A stretch of DNA of 41,119 nucleotides, taken from contig NZ_CP028902.1 of NCBI RefSeq assembly GCF_001639105.2, forward strand, positions 45,026 to 86,144. The letters are read 5' to 3'. A program made the translations under genes and the position numbers. Each line of letters opens with the position of its first letter. Position 1 is the first letter of the stretch. The DNA comes from Azospirillum humicireducens. GTDB lineage: Bacteria > Pseudomonadota > Alphaproteobacteria > Azospirillales > Azospirillaceae. The notes beneath the pieces were generated by a model that saw only the letters and a program-made list of their open reading frames with translations, had not been told where the DNA came from and did not search any database. Shown here piece by piece: positions 21,272 through 28,895 of this stretch.

Positions 21272-21658
21272 TCACTCGTCGAGCGGCTCGGACCCCACCA
21301 GCCACCGTGTCTCATGGGCCAGTTGGTCGAAGAAGCGGACGGCTCTTACCGCGAAGGCGCGATAACAGCCGTCATAGCGCCGGTATCGCAGCTGCAGGTC
21401 ATAAGCCGCATCGTGGAAAACCGCCCGCAGCCAGGAGTCGGCGGCGAGCAGCTGGTCATCGGGATGGATCGCCGAAATCCAGCCGTTGCCCAGCATCTGA
21501 TTGGCAACCGGACCGAAATAGCGGCGCGTCGAATCGCTGAGCGCCAGATAGCCGCCATTCGGACCGCACAGAACCAGCAGAGGAGCGTCGGTCAACCGCA
21601 AGGATCCAATGAGCTCCCGAAGGACATCATGCTGGAAATGGTCGGCAAAATCGCTCAA
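21272..21658 (-). CDS. Stand-alone PAS-domain protein
   Basis: A 128-residue protein that is little more than one PAS fold: GGYLALSDSTRRYFG, the loop WISAIHPDDQ, and the strand pair DLQLRYRRYDGCYRAFAVRAVRFFDQ. It has no kinase, cyclase or DNA-binding output. It is convergent with the phytochrome operon and may be an accessory sensor or adaptor. The start is uncertain: the frame has only a TTG at 21658 and remains open to about 21748 with no ATG or GTG, and upstream residues such as DPISFIRTKSHA look plausibly coding. A damaged start codon is therefore possible. Confidence 0.65.
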   Translation of the reverse strand: MSDFADHFQHDVLRELIGSLRLTDAPLLVLCGPNGGYLALSDSTRRYFGPVANQMLGNGWISAIHPDDQLLAADSWLRAVFHDAAYDLQLRYRRYDGCYRAFAVRAVRFFDQLAHETRWLVGSEPLDE

Positions 21659-21867
21659 GGCGTGGCTCTTGGTGCGGATGAAAGAGATGGGATCGGACCA
21701 ACAGCACTCTATCCGACGTCTCCGCCAACATCGAGACCGATTCTCTCAAGACACCAACAATAAATTCCGCTTTTTTGTGGGGAAAGCCTATTTATGGCAT
21801 TTTCTTATCCTTCACGGATACTTTTCATTCGTAAATTAAATGCAATATCCGGCAGTCGGTTGCCCGA

Positions 21868-21902
21868 ATTGCCGGCAGCCATCGGATGAGGCTGCCGGCA
21901 AT
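21868..21902 (-). terminator. Strong 13-bp perfect hairpin downstream of the copper chaperone gene
   Basis: ATTGCCGGCAGCC (21868-21880) pairs perfectly with GGCTGCCGGCAAT (21890-21902) around a 9-nt loop. It begins 26 bp past the stop of the leftward PCuAC gene. There is no long T-run on the minus strand, but the stem is the strongest in the window. The stretch from about 21740 to 21850 beyond it is AT-rich and without a gene. Confidence 0.7.
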
Positions 21903-21927
21903 CCGGCCGGTGGGGAACGGATTTGCT

Positions 21928-22425
21928 TTACTGCTTGCCAGCTTGCCCAGCGTTATGGCCATGGTCGTGGTCGGAACCGCTCTGGCCGGCGGCCTCGACG
22001 GCGAGTTCGACCTCGACGCTGCCGGCCTTCTCGAAGCGCAGGGTCAAAGGCACGCGCTCTCCCTTCACCAGCGGCTTCTTGAGACCGAGCAGCATGACGT
22101 GCAGCCCACCCGGCGCCAGCTTCACCGAATCTCCCGGCGCGACGGCGATGAAGGGAACCTCCCGCATCTTCATCACGCCATTCTCGTTGAGATGGGTGTG
22201 CAGTTCCGCCTTTTCGGCCGCGGGGGTCGAGGCGGCGACCAGACGGTCTTCCGCCGTGCCGGTGTTGGTCAGCGACAGGTAAGCGCCACCGTTGGGCGCC
22301 GACGGCGCGGTGGCACGGGCCCAGGGATGGCCGATGTCGATCGGACCGGCCTTGTAACCGTGGGCCAGTACGGCACCGCCGCCGAGCAGAACGAGGGCGG
22401 TGGCGATGCCGAGAATGCGCTTCAT
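21928..22425 (-). CDS. Periplasmic copper chaperone, PCuAC family
   Basis: A 165-residue secreted copper(I) carrier, thought in this family to deliver copper to the CuA or CuB centres of cytochrome oxidase. A signal peptide occupies residues about 1-21 (ending VLA, then HG). The complete metal-binding pattern is present: His76, ten residues, Met87, twenty-one residues, His109 and Met111 (GLHVML). The C-terminus has an extra His/Asp-rich tail (SDHDHGHN) that could add metal binding. The start at 22425 has AGGAG upstream; frame beyond it is not coding. A DUF2946-like gene lies upstream in the same direction. Confidence 0.93.
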   Translation of the reverse strand: MKRILGIATALVLLGGGAVLAHGYKAGPIDIGHPWARATAPSAPNGGAYLSLTNTGTAEDRLVAASTPAAEKAELHTHLNENGVMKMREVPFIAVAPGDSVKLAPGGLHVMLLGLKKPLVKGERVPLTLRFEKAGSVEVELAVEAAGQSGSDHDHGHNAGQAGKQ

Positions 22426-22544
22426 TGACTTCTTCTCCTGAAGACGGACATGGGCATGGCATGCGGACGGCACGGATCCGGATTGGATCCGGCACGCGAT
22501 TGGCAGCCCGGTCGGGTGGCAAAGGGAAAATCGGACGTCTGAGA

Positions 22545-23009
22545 TCAGGCGTAGGACGGAGGGGCGCGGGCCTGGAGCGTCGACAGGAACCAACCCGCAG
22601 CGATCCGCCCGCCCGGCAGCAGGCGGGTGTCGCCGGCAACTGACATGGCCGGGCCGACCGTCAGGGGCGGCGGGGGCAAGGCGAGCCCGGCAATCAGCGG
22701 GCAGAGCGGGCAATGGCCGCTGCCGAAGGGTGTCGGGCCGGAAGTGCCGCCATCGCTGCCCCCGGCGTCCCGGTCCACGCCGATGGCGTCGAACCCATAC
22801 TCCGCCGGCCCATATTCCGCAGGATCCATGTCGATCGTCGCGAAGCCGCCGGCCGAACAGATCAGCAGCGACGCCGTTCCTCCGGTCCTGGCAACGGCGG
22901 TCGCAACGGGCATCCAGCCCCAGGCGATGACTTGCAGCAACAGCGCGACCAACCCGGCCAACAGGCCAAGTCTCCGTCCCTGCCCCACTGTCGACCGACC
23001 GAACGCCAT
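22545..23009 (-). CDS. DUF2946-like small membrane/secreted protein
   Basis: A 154-residue protein of unknown function. It has one N-terminal hydrophobic helix (LGLLAGLVALLLQVIAWGW), then a Gly/Asp-rich stretch, the cysteine pair HCPLCPLIAGLALPPPP and a C-terminal ARAPPSYA. The HCPLC and terminal R-PP features match DUF2946 proteins, which often sit beside copper genes, as here beside PCuAC. ATG 23009 is preferred because GGAG lies just upstream, though the frame continues to 23120. A role in periplasmic copper handling is inferred from the neighbour only. Confidence 0.7.
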   Translation of the reverse strand: MAFGRSTVGQGRRLGLLAGLVALLLQVIAWGWMPVATAVARTGGTASLLICSAGGFATIDMDPAEYGPAEYGFDAIGVDRDAGGSDGGTSGPTPFGSGHCPLCPLIAGLALPPPPLTVGPAMSVAGDTRLLPGGRIAAGWFLSTLQARAPPSYA

Positions 23010-23116
23010 TCGGCTCCGCCGCCTTTCACCACCGTCAAACCGAACCGGCACCGGAGGCACCATAGCGCACCCGTCCGAACCGAACGAGGGGCAAATGCAC
23101 TGAAAATCGGCAGATC

Positions 23117-23839
23117 TCATGCCAGCAGGCGGAAGGCCGGTTCCGGGCGGGACAGCAGGTCGCGGCGCAGCGCTTCGATGGTGGCATCGTCGCGGGCGGC
23201 GCGGGGAATGGGCACCGGCACCTCGGCCACCACCCGCCCCGGCGACGGAGCCAGCAGCAGGAGCCGGTCGGCGAGCGCCAGCGCCTCGCGCAGATTGTGG
23301 GTCACCAGCAGGACGGTGGTCGGCCGCCGGTCCAGCAATCCGGTCAGCAGCGCGCGCAGCCGCAGCGCCGTCGGTTCGTCCAGCGAAACGAAGGGCTCGT
23401 CCATCAGCAGCAGATCCGGTTCCACCACGAAGGCGCGGGCCAGCGCCACCCGCCGCGCCATGCCCAGCGACAGCTGGGTCGGGAAACGGTCGGCGAAGGG
23501 GGTCAGCTCCAGCGCGTCCAGAATGGCGCCGACCGCCGGCCCTTTGCGTTGCGCCCGCGGCAGGACCAGCGCCAGATTCTGCCGCACGGTACGCCAGGGC
23601 AGCAGCCGCGGTTCCTGGAACACATAGCCCAGCCGCGCCGGTCCGCCATCGGGGCGCGTGCCGATGCTGACCTCCCCGTCGAAGGCGCGGTCCAGCCCGG
23701 CGACAATGCCGAGCGCCGTCGTCTTGCCGCAGCCGCTGGGGCCGACCAGGGCCACGACCTCACCCGCCGCCGCGGACAGCGACAGGCCGCGCACGGCCTC
23801 CGTCGCGCCAAAGCGCTTGGAGCGGATTTCAAGCGTCAG
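23117..23839 (-). CDS. ABC transporter ATP-binding protein, TauB/SsuB-like
   Basis: The ATPase of a three-gene importer with the next two upstream genes. Visible motifs: Walker A GPSGCGKTT, Q-loop FQEPRLLPW, signature LSLGMARRVALARA (LSLGM in place of LSGGQ), Walker B LLLMDEPFVSLDEPT and the switch His in THNLREA. The family-like sequence begins at LTLEIRSKRFG, which corresponds to a CTG codon at 23839. No ATG, GTG or TTG occurs in frame until ATG 23953, deep inside the permease gene, so either a CTG start or a longer protein with a 38-residue non-conserved leader must be used. The gene overlaps the permease stop. Confidence 0.88.
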   Translation of the reverse strand: MTLEIRSKRFGATEAVRGLSLSAAAGEVVALVGPSGCGKTTALGIVAGLDRAFDGEVSIGTRPDGGPARLGYVFQEPRLLPWRTVRQNLALVLPRAQRKGPAVGAILDALELTPFADRFPTQLSLGMARRVALARAFVVEPDLLLMDEPFVSLDEPTALRLRALLTGLLDRRPTTVLLVTHNLREALALADRLLLLAPSPGRVVAEVPVPIPRAARDDATIEALRRDLLSRPEPAFRLLA

Positions 23840-24584
23840 CGGGCAAGCGCCGCCAACGCTGGCAGCGCCGCTCGACGGGTTGGAGGACGCCGTATTCCAA
23901 AAGCTGGACCACGGCCACGAACGCGACGGTGTACGCCAGGATTCCTGCGACATCGAACGTCTGGAAAAGGAGGTTGATCTGGAATCCGACACCGTCGCTG
24001 CGGCCCAGCAGTTCGACCACCAGCACGATCTTCCAGATCAGCGCCAGGCCGGACCGCGCGGCAGCGGCGATGGTCGGGGTGAGTTGCGGCAGCAGCACAT
24101 GGCGCAGCCGGTCGGCCGGAGACAGCCGATAGACGCGGGCCATGTCGATCAACCCCTCGTCGATGGCCCGCGCACCGGCACGCACCAGGACGACCGTGTT
24201 GGGGATCTTGTTGACGGCCACCGCACCGATGGCCGCGGCCTCGGTCAGGCCGAACCAGACATAGGCCAGCACGATCACCACCAGCGCCGGCAAATTCAGA
24301 AAGAAGACCAGCCAGGACCCGAACAGCCGGTCGGCGAAGAGGGAGCGGCCCATCGCCACCCCCAGCCCGGTGCCGATGGACATGGCGAGCGCGAAGGCGC
24401 CCAGAACCCGCAGCAGCGTGACGCCGAGATGGTGGAACAGCGCGCCGCTCTCCGCCTCGCGCAGCAGGGATTGCGCGACCGGCAACGGCCCCGGCAGCAG
24501 GCGTCCGCCGGCCAGCAGCGCCGCCGCCTGCCAGCAGGCGAGCAGCAGCAGGACCGACAGCAGCGGCAGCAGGGCGCGGCGCAC
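23829..24584 (-). CDS. ABC transporter permease, TauC/SsuC-like
   Basis: A 251-residue inner-membrane permease with about six helices. The ATPase-contact EAA loop is recognisable in the middle (IDMARVYRLSPADRLRHVLLPQLTPTI). It starts with GTG at 24584, three bases after the binding-protein stop, and runs into the ATPase gene. It pairs with the TauA-like binding protein and ATPase either side. These nitrate/sulphonate/taurine-type importers take up small organic or inorganic anions; the substrate here is unknown. Placement in the PQQ dehydrogenase operon suggests a link to alcohol oxidation. Confidence 0.92.
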   Translation of the reverse strand: MRRALLPLLSVLLLLACWQAAALLAGGRLLPGPLPVAQSLLREAESGALFHHLGVTLLRVLGAFALAMSIGTGLGVAMGRSLFADRLFGSWLVFFLNLPALVVIVLAYVWFGLTEAAAIGAVAVNKIPNTVVLVRAGARAIDEGLIDMARVYRLSPADRLRHVLLPQLTPTIAAAARSGLALIWKIVLVVELLGRSDGVGFQINLLFQTFDVAGILAYTVAFVAVVQLLEYGVLQPVERRCQRWRRLPADA

Positions 24585-24587
24585 CGG

Positions 24588-25583
24588 CTACGACCCGCCG
24601 GCCCAGAAGGTGCCGGGCGCGATCGTCGCCGCGTCGCCGACCAGTTCGCGACCGCCGAGCCGGGCCAGCAACGCATAGAGCTGCGCGGCGCCGGCCTGCT
24701 CCTCCGCGGTCCAGCGGCGGGGAATGCCCTCGCGGTAGCGGTCGCGCAGGGTGCGGAAGGTGGCGTCGTCCTCCGCCTGCATCAGCGGAGCCAGCCGGTC
24801 CCAGGCGGCATCCGATTGCGCCAGCAGCGTCTTCGCCCTGCCGATGGCCGCCTGGAATCCGGCGAGGGCGGCCGGATTGGCGCGCGCCCAGTCCTCGCGG
24901 AAGACATAGCCGATGGACGGAATGTTGGCCGGCTGGCCCAGCGCCGTCAGCATGTCAGACACCGTGACCAACACGCGCATGCCCCGCGCCTCCAGCCGGG
25001 CGGCGAAGGGCCAGTAGGTCAGCACGGCGTCCAGGTCGCCGTCACCGATCTTGCTGTTCAGCAACGGCGGTGCGGCGAAGAAGGGCTGGGCCTCGCGGTC
25101 GAGCGCAAGGCCGTGCCGGTCGCCGGCCAGCGCCTTCAGCAGGAGCCAGCTCTTGTCCAGCGGGCTGCCGGCGACCCCGATGCGCCTGCCGCGCAGGTCG
25201 GCTATTCCCGTGATCGCGGAGCCGGCCGGCACCACCAGCGCGCCGACGGCGGTCGAATAGGGGATGAAGGACAACGCCTCCCCCTTCGTGCGCATCCGCG
25301 ACACCCACAGCCAATCGGAGACGATCACCTCCACCCCGCCCGCCTGCAGCGCGACCTGCGTGGCCGGATTCCCCGCCAACTCCACCAGACGCAGGTCGAT
25401 GCCGGCCTCCTGGTCGAAGCGGTTGGCGCGGACGGTGTCGAGTTCCCAGCTGACGGTTCCGAACTTCAGCACCCCGGCGCGAACCACCGGCCGTTCGGCG
25501 GCGAAACCGGGCCGGAGCGCCGCCGACGCGGCAAGCGCGCCGGCGGCCAGCAGCGTCGCCCGTCTCGTACAGCCTGCCGACAT
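24588..25583 (-). CDS. ABC transporter substrate-binding protein, TauA/NitT-like, exported
   Basis: A 331-residue periplasmic binding protein. The N-terminus (CTRRATLLAAGALAASAAL) looks like a twin-arginine or Sec signal ending near residue 30. The mature part resembles NitT/TauT binding proteins: GVLKFGTVSWELDT at the start, GGVEVIVSDWLWVSR, and LRGRRIGVAGSPLDKSW, the usual ligand-pocket segment. The start at ATG 25583 is chosen because the signal peptide follows it directly. It is separated from the Cache gene by 135 bp and from the permease by 3 bp. Ligand unknown; the quinoprotein context makes an alcohol-derived acid or a cofactor-related compound worth testing. Confidence 0.9.
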   Translation of the reverse strand: MSAGCTRRATLLAAGALAASAALRPGFAAERPVVRAGVLKFGTVSWELDTVRANRFDQEAGIDLRLVELAGNPATQVALQAGGVEVIVSDWLWVSRMRTKGEALSFIPYSTAVGALVVPAGSAITGIADLRGRRIGVAGSPLDKSWLLLKALAGDRHGLALDREAQPFFAAPPLLNSKIGDGDLDAVLTYWPFAARLEARGMRVLVTVSDMLTALGQPANIPSIGYVFREDWARANPAALAGFQAAIGRAKTLLAQSDAAWDRLAPLMQAEDDATFRTLRDRYREGIPRRWTAEEQAGAAQLYALLARLGGRELVGDAATIAPGTFWAGGS

Positions 25584-25718
25584 GGTCCGATCCCCGGCGT
25601 CTGGTTGCGCCCTCAGTCTAGGGGCATTGCAGATGGTTCGTACAGTCAACGATAGGAGAGTGGGGCGAACCATGCGGAGAAGCCGGGCTCCTGCGCCACT
25701 GCCCGCCCCCCTGCGCCC

Positions 25719-26192
25719 TCACTGATCGTAGGTTCCCGCCCCGACGATGTAATTGCCGTCGCGGGTGACGTAGGAATGCTTGTGCTCGACCTTGTTGCTC
25801 TGGCGGTTCAGCCAGACATAGTCGATGACGGCGCTCGGCTTGTCCTTGGTTTCCGTGATCATCGCCTGGACGATGGGCTTGCCTTCGGCATCCTTCAGGT
25901 CGGCCGCCTCGGAACCGGCAAGGCGCGGGTTGGCGCCGGACGCCACGTAACGGCCGTTGGTATCGAAGACGAAGACATACAGCTCGCCACGGCGGAAGCT
26001 GCCCTTCGGGTCCTGGAAGGCCTTGGTGGCTTCCTCCGGCCCCTTGGCCTTCAGATAGGCGACGGCGTCGGCGACCAGCGACTTGGCCTGTTCGGGGGTG
26101 GCGCGGTCGGCGGCATACGAAACGGCGGCGGGCGCAGCCAGCAGGGCGGCGGCGACGGCGACGGCGACCAGGGAAGCGGTTCTGCGGATCAT
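25719..26192 (-). CDS. Secreted single-Cache-domain protein
   Basis: A 157-residue protein with a signal peptide (about 1-27, ending YAAD) followed by one sCache_2-type sensor domain and nothing else. Family motifs are present: LYVFVFDTNGRYVASGANPRL, then YVWLNRQSNKVEHKHSYVTRDGNYIVGAGTYDQ at the C-terminus. Cache domains normally form the outer part of chemoreceptors and kinases; here it is free in the periplasm, so it may bind a small organic acid and pass it to a partner. It lies between pedF and the TauABC-like genes in one orientation, suggesting a shared role in the alcohol-oxidation operon. Confidence 0.88.
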   Translation of the reverse strand: MIRRTASLVAVAVAAALLAAPAAVSYAADRATPEQAKSLVADAVAYLKAKGPEEATKAFQDPKGSFRRGELYVFVFDTNGRYVASGANPRLAGSEAADLKDAEGKPIVQAMITETKDKPSAVIDYVWLNRQSNKVEHKHSYVTRDGNYIVGAGTYDQ

Positions 26193-26273
26193 GGATGAGC
26201 ACCTTGGATGGGGAAGAACGGGAACGGAGAGCCGGCGCCCGGCAACCGGCGCCCGACAATCGGCGGCAGGGGA

Positions 26274-26702
26274 TCAGTCCTCGTGCACGGTTTCCAGCCA
26301 GGAGCGGATCGACCACAGCGCCTCCTGCCCCAGCGCCTCGCCGAAGGCCGGCATGTAGGTGACGCCGTTGCGGATGGAGCCGTTGATCACGCGCTCCTTG
26401 AACCACTCGTCGCCGGCATCGCCCTTTTCCAGATAGCGCAGGTCGGGAGCGATGCCGCCGGACACCGCGCCCAGCCCATGGCAGCGCGCGCAGTTCTGGT
26501 TGAAGGCCGACGCGCCGATCTCGATGGCGCGCTGGTTGCTGCGGTAGGGATTGCTGTCGCGCCATTTGTCGCCCAGCTTGTCCAGCCCGGTGGTATCGAC
26601 CGCCTGCGGCACCACATCGCCATGGGCATAGACAAGGCCGGGCAGCGCCACGGCGCCGATCAGACCAACAGCGGCTGCAATCCGAAGAATCCGTGCAGTC
26701 AT
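26274..26702 (-). CDS. pedF: Cytochrome c-550 PedF
   Basis: The periplasmic electron acceptor for the adjacent PQQ alcohol dehydrogenase. The 142-residue protein has a signal peptide (1-26, ending VYA). The mature protein begins AHGDVVPQAVDTTGL, characteristic of PedF. One c-type heme is bound at CARCH (Cys71, Cys74, His75), and the likely Met ligand lies in TYMPAFGE. The start at 26702 is chosen because it gives the proper signal peptide; the frame is open further upstream. A copy of the shared 18-bp motif (26787-26804) lies 85-102 bp upstream, so it may have its own promoter in addition to readthrough from the dehydrogenase gene. Confidence 0.94.
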   Translation of the reverse strand: MTARILRIAAAVGLIGAVALPGLVYAHGDVVPQAVDTTGLDKLGDKWRDSNPYRSNQRAIEIGASAFNQNCARCHGLGAVSGGIAPDLRYLEKGDAGDEWFKERVINGSIRNGVTYMPAFGEALGQEALWSIRSWLETVHED

Positions 26703-26786
26703 GAGTAAGACGTTCCCTCTGTTTCTCGCCGCCTTGCGGCTTCTGCTTCGCATGGACAGACGTTATCAGCAGTATGCCAGGCAAAT

Positions 26787-26804
26787 AATTGGACTATGGT
26801 AGGA
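26787..26804 (-). promoter_or_regulatory. Shared 18-bp motif, pedF copy
   Basis: On the minus strand: TCCTACCATAGTCCAATT, 85-102 bp before the pedF ATG. Of the four copies found this is closest to the consensus. The surrounding 217-bp spacer is AT-rich. Confidence 0.55.
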
Positions 26805-26919
26805 CAAAACTGAACAATGGATCGGCTTAACTATACAGTATCTGCACATGGAAACGAGCGGACCGGATTGCTCCGGTCCGCCCCTTCCCGATCGGCCTCT
26901 CCAGCCGGTCGAGGACCGA

Positions 26920-28686
26920 TCAGGCCTTGGGCAGCTTGAAGACCCAGAGCGAGCCGCCCTGGTTGATGTCCTTCACCAGCTTGGCGACATCGCCGCCCCA
27001 CAGCGGCACCGCGCCGCCCCAGCCGGAGACGACGGCGACATACTGCTCGCCATCCATCTTCCAGGTGACCGGGCTGCCGACCACGCCGGAGCCGGTCTGG
27101 AACTTCCAGACCTCCGTGCCGGACTTGGCGTCGAAGGCCTTCAGGTAGCCTTCCGGCGTGCCGGTGAAGACGAGGTTGCCGGCGGTGGTCAGGACGCCGC
27201 CCCACAGCGGAGCCGGGTTCTTGTATTCCCAGACGATCTTGCCGGTCTTCGGATCGACGGCGCGCAGCGCGCCGATGTAATCATCATACAGCGGCTTGAT
27301 GGTGAAACCGGCGCCGAGATAGGCCGCACCCTTCTTGTAGGTGATCGGCTCGTTCCAGATGTCCATGCCCCACTCGTTGGCCGGGACATAGAACAGCTCG
27401 GTCTGCGGGTTGTAGGCCATCGGCATCCAGTTCTTGGCGCCGAGGAAGGCGGGAGCCGAGAAGACCGACTTGCCCTTGGCCTCGCCGCTGCCCTGGGTCG
27501 GGGCGCCCGGACGGTTGTCGTCGATGTAGATCGGACGGCCGGTCTCGAGGTCGATGCCCTTGGCCCAGGTGATCTTGGTGACGAAGGGCGTGGCGTTGAT
27601 CAGCTTCCCGGTGTTGCGGTCGATGACGTAGAAGAAGCCGTTGCGGTCGGCCTTGCCGCCGGCCTTGATGACCTTGCCGTCCTTCTTCAGGTCGAAGGAC
27701 ACGAGCTCGTTCACGCCGTCGAAGTCCCAGCCGTCATGCGGCGTGGTCTGGTAATGCCACTTGATCTCGCCGTTGTCCGGATTGATGGCGAGCGTGGAGG
27801 AGGTGTAGAGGTTGTCGCCGGGGCGCAGGTGCGAGTTCCACGGCGCCGGGTTGCCGGTGCCGAAGAACAGGCTCTTGGTCTCCGGATCGTAGGTGCCGCC
27901 CAGCCAGGTGGCGCCGCCGCCGGTCTTGTACATGTCGCCCGGCCAGCTGGCATTGGTCTTGCCGGTGACGGTCGAGTCCTTGCCGTTCAGCGTCCCCATG
28001 TTGCCTTCGATGGTCGGGCGCTGCCAGACGAGCTCGCCCGTCTCGGCATCGCGGGCCTCGACCATGCCGATGACGCCGAACTCGCCGCCGGAGTTGCCGG
28101 TGATGATCTTGCCGTCGACGATCATCGGGGCGGCGGTGTTGGAATAGCCTTCCTTGTAGTCCTGCAGCTTCTTGTTCCAGACGACCTTGCCGGTCTCGCG
28201 GTTCAGCGCGACGAGGCGGGCGTCCAGCGTGGCGAAATAGATCTTGTCCTTGTAGATCGCTGCGCCGCGGTTCACCACGTCGCAGCAGGGCATGATGCCG
28301 TCGGGCAGGCGGTGGTTGTATTCCCACTTCTTATGGCCGGTGCGGGCATCGACCGCATAGAGGCGGGAGTAGGAGCCGGTGACGTAGATGGTGCCGTCAT
28401 AGACGATGGGCTGGGCTTCCTGCCCGCGCTGCTTCTCGCCGCCGAAGGAGAAGGACCAGACCGGGACCAGCTTCTTCACGGTGTCGGCGTTCAGGTCGGT
28501 CAGCGGGCTGAAGCGCTGGGCCTGCGGACCCATGCCATAGGTCAGGACCGCTTCGGTGTTGGTGGCGCTCTTCAGCAGATCCTCGTTGGATGGGCCATTG
28601 GAGGTGCTGGCGGCGGCGAGAACGCCGGTGGCGCTGAAGGCGGTCAGCGAGGCTGCCAGGGCGAGACTTGTAACCAGACGCTTCAT
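26920..28686 (-). CDS. PQQ-dependent alcohol dehydrogenase, lanthanide-type (PedH/ExaF/XoxF-like)
   Basis: A periplasmic quinoprotein oxidising primary alcohols and passing electrons to cytochrome c-550. The 588-residue precursor has a signal peptide (1-24) and an eight-bladed beta-propeller with repeated tryptophan-docking motifs (for example [16 protein letters not shown]). The adjacent-cysteine disulphide of this family is Cys134-Cys135 (MPCCDVV). The catalytic aspartate is Asp321 in [12 protein letters not shown]. The second aspartate two residues on, Asp323, is the extra ligand that marks lanthanide-binding enzymes; calcium enzymes such as MxaF lack it. GGGAGG precedes the ATG. It heads the genes down to the TauABC-like transporter. 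Assignment to the methanol (XoxF) or ethanol (ExaF/PedH) branch cannot be made by eye; PedF next door favours the ethanol type. Confidence 0.95.
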   Translation of the reverse strand: MKRLVTSLALAASLTAFSATGVLAAASTSNGPSNEDLLKSATNTEAVLTYGMGPQAQRFSPLTDLNADTVKKLVPVWSFSFGGEKQRGQEAQPIVYDGTIYVTGSYSRLYAVDARTGHKKWEYNHRLPDGIMPCCDVVNRGAAIYKDKIYFATLDARLVALNRETGKVVWNKKLQDYKEGYSNTAAPMIVDGKIITGNSGGEFGVIGMVEARDAETGELVWQRPTIEGNMGTLNGKDSTVTGKTNASWPGDMYKTGGGATWLGGTYDPETKSLFFGTGNPAPWNSHLRPGDNLYTSSTLAINPDNGEIKWHYQTTPHDGWDFDGVNELVSFDLKKDGKVIKAGGKADRNGFFYVIDRNTGKLINATPFVTKITWAKGIDLETGRPIYIDDNRPGAPTQGSGEAKGKSVFSAPAFLGAKNWMPMAYNPQTELFYVPANEWGMDIWNEPITYKKGAAYLGAGFTIKPLYDDYIGALRAVDPKTGKIVWEYKNPAPLWGGVLTTAGNLVFTGTPEGYLKAFDAKSGTEVWKFQTGSGVVGSPVTWKMDGEQYVAVVSGWGGAVPLWGGDVAKLVKDINQGGSLWVFKLPKA

Positions 28687-28867
28687 GTGCGGTTGCCTCC
28701 CAAGACTGATGATGACGGCACCGCCCGGACAAGATCCGACCGTTGCCGCAGGACGGGCGGGTCCGGCGGTTCTGGGTCGGAATCGGGGCGGCTATCAGGA
28801 TGTTGGCGGCCGCAAGGGCCGCGTCGCTTCACGATATCGGCAGTGTAGACGGATGATCGGTCGGGTA

Positions 28868-28885
28868 AATTGTCGGATAGTAGCA
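28868..28885 (-). promoter_or_regulatory. Shared 18-bp motif, dehydrogenase copy
   Basis: On the minus strand: TGCTACTATCCGACAATT, 182-199 bp before the dehydrogenase ATG and 10 bp past the upstream gene's stop. It matches the pedF copy at 13 of 18 positions and is the weakest of the four. Confidence 0.4.
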
Positions 28886-28895
28886 GGCGCAAGCG

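Noticed and set aside
21750..21860. An integration or mobile-element scar suggested by the AT-rich stretch
   Set aside because: No transposase, inverted repeat pair or target duplication is visible; a gene-free spacer next to a terminator explains it.
26848..28848. Long plus-strand open frame opposite the PQQ dehydrogenase
   Set aside because: Repetitive Gly/Ala/Val/Asp composition typical of antisense to a beta-propeller gene; no start signal or family.
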